Source: Lumnitzera littorea (Eukaryota > Streptophyta > Magnoliopsida > Myrtales > Combretaceae). Taken from it: DNA of 64,000 nucleotides. The stretch is taken from contig JAMXBB010000001.1 in NCBI GenBank assembly GCA_024138015.1, forward strand, positions 130,633,547-130,697,546, given 5' to 3'. The notes under the pieces were generated by a model that was not told the DNA's origin, made no database searches, and worked only from the letters and a program-made list of their open reading frames with translations. Below, piece after piece: positions 59,218 through 64,000 of the stretch (the first letter of the stretch is position 1; each line of letters opens with the position of its first letter). The translations under genes were made by a program, and so were the position numbers.

Positions 59218-59292
59218 TCTAGCGAGATTCGAACCCAATACCTCAAATTAAATTTAATCCAATACTCCAATACTTATCCATTAGGTCGTTGA
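59218..59292 (-). repeat. tRNA-Arg-like sequence in U3 of the solo LTR
   Basis: The minus strand reads CGACCTAATGGATAAGT (59288-59272), close to the D-arm of plant tRNA-Arg (GGCCTAATGGATAAGG), then 30-odd bp later GGGTTCGAATCTC (59236-59224) as T-arm and B box. The anticodon arm and acceptor stem are degenerate. A SINE head or captured tRNA relic is likelier than a working tRNA. Confidence 0.45.
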
Positions 59293-59603
59293 TCTGTTCC
59301 TTAATTTTTAGTACAACTGAATTGTACTTAAATCACATGACTCCCTAAAATAATTATTTAAACTAAACTAAAACTATTTGTTCATAATATAAGTTACTTC
59401 TTAAAAATTTACAAAATCTTTATAATTTTTTTTTTTGGTATTTTCATCATTCGTCAATTTTTATTATTTTTATCTTTTATTAATTTTTTTTATTTTTTAT
59501 TTTTACTTTTATTTTTTATTTTATTTTAATTAGGACCCCCTTTTTTAAAAAAAATAAAAAATTAAGATTACGGAGAGGCAAAAATTAGGTGTCTACAGAA
59601 ATA

Positions 59604-60074
59604 TTTAACGAAAATTTGACATAAACAGTTCACACCGATTTTAATTAGGTTCGAAAAATTTACTAACCAAACTGTATAGTTAAGTTCAATTTAAAAAAAA
59701 AAAATCAAATCATTGTATTAGGTTCGATTCAGTTCGGTAAGGAGGGGGGAACTGTACCAAATTAAATCATACCCATTCCTATCTCTTTCCTGTTGAACCT
59801 AACGTTCATTATTTAATTTTGATAAGAACAAAACAAAAAGTGTATATCTAAACATGTTGTTTTTTAAGAGAACAAAAACAAGTGAATGATTAAACTAAGT
59901 ATTATTTGATTATTTTAAGATAATTAAATAAGTTCAATTAGCTTACTTAATGATTAAATATATCAATTATTTTTACAAGAAATTTAATATTTTGAATTGG
60001 TGATCAAATGATCTTGAAGTTATATTGCAAAGAGTATTTGTTTGTTGTGCGTTAAAAGAATTTTTAGGTGATTT
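59604..60074. other. AT-rich repeat continuing from 55746
   Basis: Contains ggttcgattcagttcgg and gaactgtaccaaat-type text like 54886-55746. No coding frame. Confidence 0.4.
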
Positions 60075-60840
60075 TTGGCTTACCAAGTTGACGGCTCAAA
60101 GAAGAACCAGACCGATGGTATAAAGCCTTGGAAAACGTAAAGAAAAGCTCACTGACCTGCAAGAACCGACTTGTCAGTAGGGTAATTTTTACTGGCTTGT
60201 CGATAATTCAAAGTATTGGCATGCCATTAGCAAGCCGGTAAGTCAGTTTTAAGTAGTCGTTGGAGTATTTAATGTCCGGCAACGAGAAGAATTTAAGGAG
60301 TTGTTATAAAAGCTCAATTACCTGATCAAAGGCTTTTAAGATCTAATATTTTACTGTAATTTAAAGACATTCTCTTACATTCTTGAGCTCATTTCACTTC
60401 TCCTTGGTTTTTTGTACACTTATTTGCTATCAAACAAAAAGAGATATAGTTATGTGTTTGAAAGTCCTCACATTTATAATCTTAAGTAAAGAAAGTGATT
60501 TTCTTGAGTTAGTTATTGCAAAAGAGATTGTGTAAGCTTATGTAGCTTTTGGAGCAATTGGATTGTGAAATCAACAAAATGAAAGTAAAGTCCTCGGTTG
60601 GAGGGATTGTGTGTCCGTGGAGACTAGGGGGTAATCTAAACTCCACGTTAAATCCGGGCTTGATCTTCTTTATCCCTATCTCTTTAATTTCCGCATTTAT
60701 TATTATTCTGTTGTTGCTTTGATTACTCTTATTATTGCATTTAGTCATTTATATCGAAAAAAAATTGAAATTTGTCCTTAAACTCAACCCCCCTCTTGAG
60801 TTTAGCCTAGTATTCTTCATTTCTATTATAGCATTATTAA
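60075..60840 (+). repeat. copia LTR-like sequence, SIRE/Maximus style
   Basis: Has a TATA-like ttataaaagc (near 60313) and then, further on, gtgtccgtggagactagg, ctccacgttaaatccggg and caacccccctcttgag (60790), a run of motifs typical of the 3' half of SIRE-type LTRs (ccgtggacgtagg, gaaccacgttaaatc, caaccccccttc). The ends are not resolved, and no internal coding region follows, so it is solo or truncated. Lineage is inferred from these motifs. Confidence 0.45.
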
Positions 60841-61540
60841 GGCATTGGCATCTCTTAAGGTAGAAGGTGTACTTATTCTTGGTTTTGGAAGTGCAACTCA
60901 TAACCTCCAAACCATGCAATTTTGAGATGAATCTATTGCTCCCTAAACTTTTAAGTGATGCACTTTTAAAGGGGAGGTAAGGTAGAAGATTGTGGATTTT
61001 TGAGCATTCATTAACTCTTAAATTATTGAGAATTTGTTATGTGAAAATGATGATATAACAATAAATGGTTTCATTTATTTTACAAATATGATGATGTGAT
61101 TAAATATGAAGAAAAAATTGTATAGGCAAAAATGGTACACCTAACAACGTATCATATCTACCAAGGTATGTAGCTACAAGGGGTGTAGGTGCAAAAGCAA
61201 GGCAAATAACAATTAGTAACTATGATGGGATGTAATAGTAGAATTTAAGGAAAGTCGTAATTCTTTCTAATGCATATATATTAGGTGCATTGTTTTGCCT
61301 TTTCTAAGTAAAGATATGGGGTGCATCGTTAAAAATATGAAATAAGTGATGTTTTTTTTTTTTTAAATGACACATAAGAAATCAACGTTGACGATCTTTA
61401 GTAAATAAAAATGATAACAATGACATGTCAAAGCTTAAGCTCGTCGATGGAGTGAAAGTCGAAGCAATTGAGGTGAGCAATGAAATAGATTCCATTAGTA
61501 AGGAGTTTGACACTATGTGCAAGAGTAACTAAAGGAGAGA
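60841..61540. other. unclassified DNA, nothing recognised
   Basis: No coding frame or paired repeats found. Confidence 0.35.
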
Positions 61541-61923
61541 TTCAATTGGGAAATAAAATTTTTGAGAGGGTGCACCAAGAGATTGAAAAGAGAGGGTGAT
61601 TATTGTCCAAAGAATGAGAGTGAAAATGAATATCGAGAAAGAGAGAGTTTGTTGAGAGATAAAGTAAACATATAAAAGTGAAAATGAGAAAGAAGGCAGG
61701 TTTTTGATAATTTAAGGAATGGAGAATTAATGGAGGTATATGGAAAAGAAATAGAGAGAGTGTGCAATTGTATGAAGGGGAGTTTGTTGAAGAGAGAGTA
61801 TGTATATTGTGATAAAAGGGGAGAGGGGAAGTTGTCGAGAGAGGAAAATGGATAAAAGGAGAAAGAGAGACTATATATTTGATAATAGAGGATGAGGTAA
61901 GAAAATACTTTTGTGTGTGTGTA

Positions 61924-61967
<44 letters not shown>

Positions 61968-62100
61968 TTCAAATGATTCAATTTGAGCATGCAAAGTGAG
62001 TCATGAGTGTGTGAGTACTTTACTACTACCACTACTATTGCATAGAGAGAGACAAAGAGAGAGAGTTTGAATCCAAGAAAAAGCGCCCAAGATAAAGAAA
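61541..62100. repeat. purine-rich GA tract with (GA)n microsatellite at 61928-61960
   Basis: Long run of G/A-rich sequence on the plus strand with a pure (GA)n of about 16 units. Minus-strand frames of 96-150 codons here are Ser/Leu/His low-complexity products of this composition and look non-coding. Confidence 0.85.
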
Positions 62101-62251
62101 GTTCAGACTTTACACCAGGTGACATTGAACATTGAAGAGAACTAAAATAAAACCAAATCATTTGATTATTAAGGTGACTAATATATATTAATATACGAAT
62201 AGTAAACTATAAATTATCTATATTAATAAATATTAATAATAGATTGTATTA

Positions 62252-64000
62252 TGTCACGTCTCAAAAATGTGAAGTCGTAATAGTCTCGCCGTATGAACCA
62301 TCCTAAGATAGAAACTATGCTCATAGCTGCTATCCTAAACTTAGTTCACACCGGGCGTACTCAACTCTACTTATTTGAAGTATCCAATTCGATACCCGTT
62401 TGATATAGACCTGTGGAGTAATCCTTTGAAATAATTTGTAATAATAAACTTATAATTTGACCTTATAAAAGAGCGACAGTAAATAGGTACCTATCATTTC
62501 ACTTTTAAACCAAAATACCAAAAACTATCAAGCCTTTTGAGGAGTCTTGTGTAGTTTTTCTTAAAAGATAAAAAGTTACTACTAAAGCCAATATCCAACC
62601 ATTTCTTGTTGCATCTCACATCCTGTCCTAGTTTACTAGTGTGCTAGTGTTGGTTAAGCACTTGTAATCCATTTGAAACCTGTAAAACAAACTATAGGGG
62701 AAAAAGAGACAACTTAGTTAATAAGTGAGGCGAAGAAAAAAGTATACACTCAGCACATCACAAGCAGAGTTTTCAATCAAGTTGGTTAGATGCAATGCAT
62801 ATACAAGCAAATGCCATCGTACAACGTTATCCAGGTTGTCGTGAGAGTAGATAAATCTCGTTCGCTTTAATCTGGGTTGAGGAGATTAACGTTGCATACT
62901 TCACGAATCGAGACCAAATCGAGGCTTGTGCAATAGAAAATACTCTCCTCCTATGACCACCTTCGAACCACTGCCTCCAACCTTATCGCGACCTCCTCTC
63001 TTATCACTTAGTTTGACTAAGGGTGGGGAAAGGATCATTTTAGCTATCCTCATTGAAGGGAGTTCGTATTTGGCCAAAGGATCCTAGATGTTACCCCTAG
63101 TGGGTTGTAATGTATATTAAGTTAGATGTTAAGTCGAGTTTGAGTTAGTTCATTTTTAAGGTGAACAACCAAACTCAAACAATCCAAATATAATATTCAT
63201 GGAATAATCATAACATGGAGCTCAACTCCCACTACAACAAATTGACACTTATCCACATGCGCTGCATACACACAACCAGCTAATTACAATTACAAGCTAA
63301 TATTTACTAAAGTCCTCAGATATTTTGAAATAATATTCCAAAATACTGTGAAGCATTGATTCAACTTACTTGTCTTGATGCTCATTTTGAAAAACTCGTA
63401 TTGTTAACGGTCTAATTATTAGGATGTCCTATGTATACAAAACCTAAATTCAATTTTCTTAATAATTATGAAAATATTAAGGTTTTATCTAAAACGGTTA
63501 TATATATAAGAATATATTATCACTATAATATATAGTCTTATTATATATGTATATATATCAAGTTAAGTTATTAATTATTATTAAAATATACGTAATTTAT
63601 ACTATTATATATTTTATATCGTTTTAATAATATTGAAACGTACTTTTAATTGATTAAATCACGTTTCAATTTCGAAAGATTTATCATAATACGTACATTT
63701 TAGTAATACTATAGAGTTATATATTATATTACCTAAGACTATTCGATTTTAGTAAAAATAGTGTCATTAGGTTCGTACAGACTTAACAATACGTATTACG
63801 AATAATATTTCTAGAGATGACTTCTAATGGATAATTCGAGTTTTTAACACAATTATATGTATATAATCAAATATTATTGTATTATACGTAATTTACATTA
63901 TTAAATGATATTTTACCTAATTGGTCAATATAACCCTATAATATAAGTATTATCTAATCCTAATATACGTATAACATATCCTTGTTAGTAAAATATCATT
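62252..64000 (-). repeat. second copy of the 3.7-kb LTR family, running off the window
   Basis: Begins tgtcacgtctcaaaaatg on the plus strand and aligns with 23701 onward along its whole visible length (for example tatgaaccatcctaagatag at 62291 and 23742; ctaaattcaattttc at 63444 and 24900). Whether it is solo or the 3' LTR of a full element cannot be seen, since its U3 end and any internal region lie beyond 64000. The left flank is tatta (62247-62251). Confidence 0.8.

Larger units (their letters stand above)
55747..59598 (-). repeat. solo LTR starting TGTAGACACC (minus), family 2 copy 2, with assembly problem inside
   Basis: The plus strand starts tgttgagcc and ends taggtgtctaca. The flanking 5-mers are aaaat (55742-55746) and gaaat (59599-59603), one change. 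On the minus strand the start reads TGTAGACACCTAATTTTTG, a TATA-like ttataaata lies at 58985-58977, and near the other end stands GGTTAGATGGCGACTCC (about 55905-55889), text typical of long-LTR gypsy elements. 57590-58900 is G/T-rich on the plus strand, as in copy 1. The length of 3,852 bp is inflated by the duplication around two N bases. Confidence 0.75.

Noticed and set aside
61542..62161. Overlapping 96-150-codon minus-strand frames rich in Ser and Leu
   Set aside because: They arise from the GA-rich tract and (GA)n; three frames are open over the same stretch and none has a domain.
1..64000. CRISPR arrays, bacterial operons, Shine-Dalgarno sites, rRNA
   Set aside because: The window is plant nuclear DNA; no regularly spaced short repeats with unique spacers and no rRNA sequence seen.

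Overview
The window is nuclear DNA of a flowering plant, probably a eudicot. It is AT-rich and dominated by decayed LTR retrotransposons, carries MITE-type elements, and has a nuclear copy of plastid DNA with psbH and psbN. I find no intact host gene that I can name. The picture fits a gene-poor, repeat-rich interval such as pericentromeric or intergenic heterochromatin. The species cannot be told from the sequence alone.

Layout. 1-6950: the 3' half of a Tat-lineage Ty3/gypsy element, with a broken integrase, a 1-kb array of about 89-bp tandem repeats, a long decayed ORF on the opposite strand with its own TATA box, a polypurine tract and a 3' LTR. 6951-13069: AT-rich DNA with a few weak signals, including a 59-codon minus-strand ORF in a GC-richer island. 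13070-13730: plastid-derived insert. 13770-14180: Tourist-like MITE with a perfect TAA duplication. 14600-19655: LTR fragments, a second MITE and an unrecognised 107-codon ORF. 19656-27720: CRM-like gypsy copy A (minus), split by a 3.7-kb solo LTR with a perfect 5-bp target duplication. 28701-30219: CRM-like fragment C (plus).

30770-46811 is a nest at least three levels deep. A Ty1/copia element with 5-bp duplications AAAAC is split by CRM-like copy B (31102-44321). Copy B is itself split twice: its pol by a 4.4-kb block of two LTR-type arms facing each other, and its 5' LTR by a 2.5-kb solo LTR. Removing that solo LTR leaves a 5' LTR of 852 bp, against 855 bp for the 3' LTR.

46817-64000: unclassified AT-rich DNA, LTR-like stretches, a cryptically simple CCA/CCATTA tract, a second solo LTR of the 5'-LTR-disrupting family (55747-59598), a SIRE-like copia LTR, a GA-rich tract, and the start of another copy of the 3.7-kb LTR family that runs off the window. 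Inside 55747-59598 two single N bases bracket a segment that looks like an assembly error, because 214 bp are repeated exactly on either side.

No new functional system is evident. The points most worth checking are the antisense transcription unit of the Tat element, the inward-facing LTR block, the nested-clock conflict between copia and CRM LTRs, the assembly duplication, and the still-open psbH and psbN frames in the nucleus.
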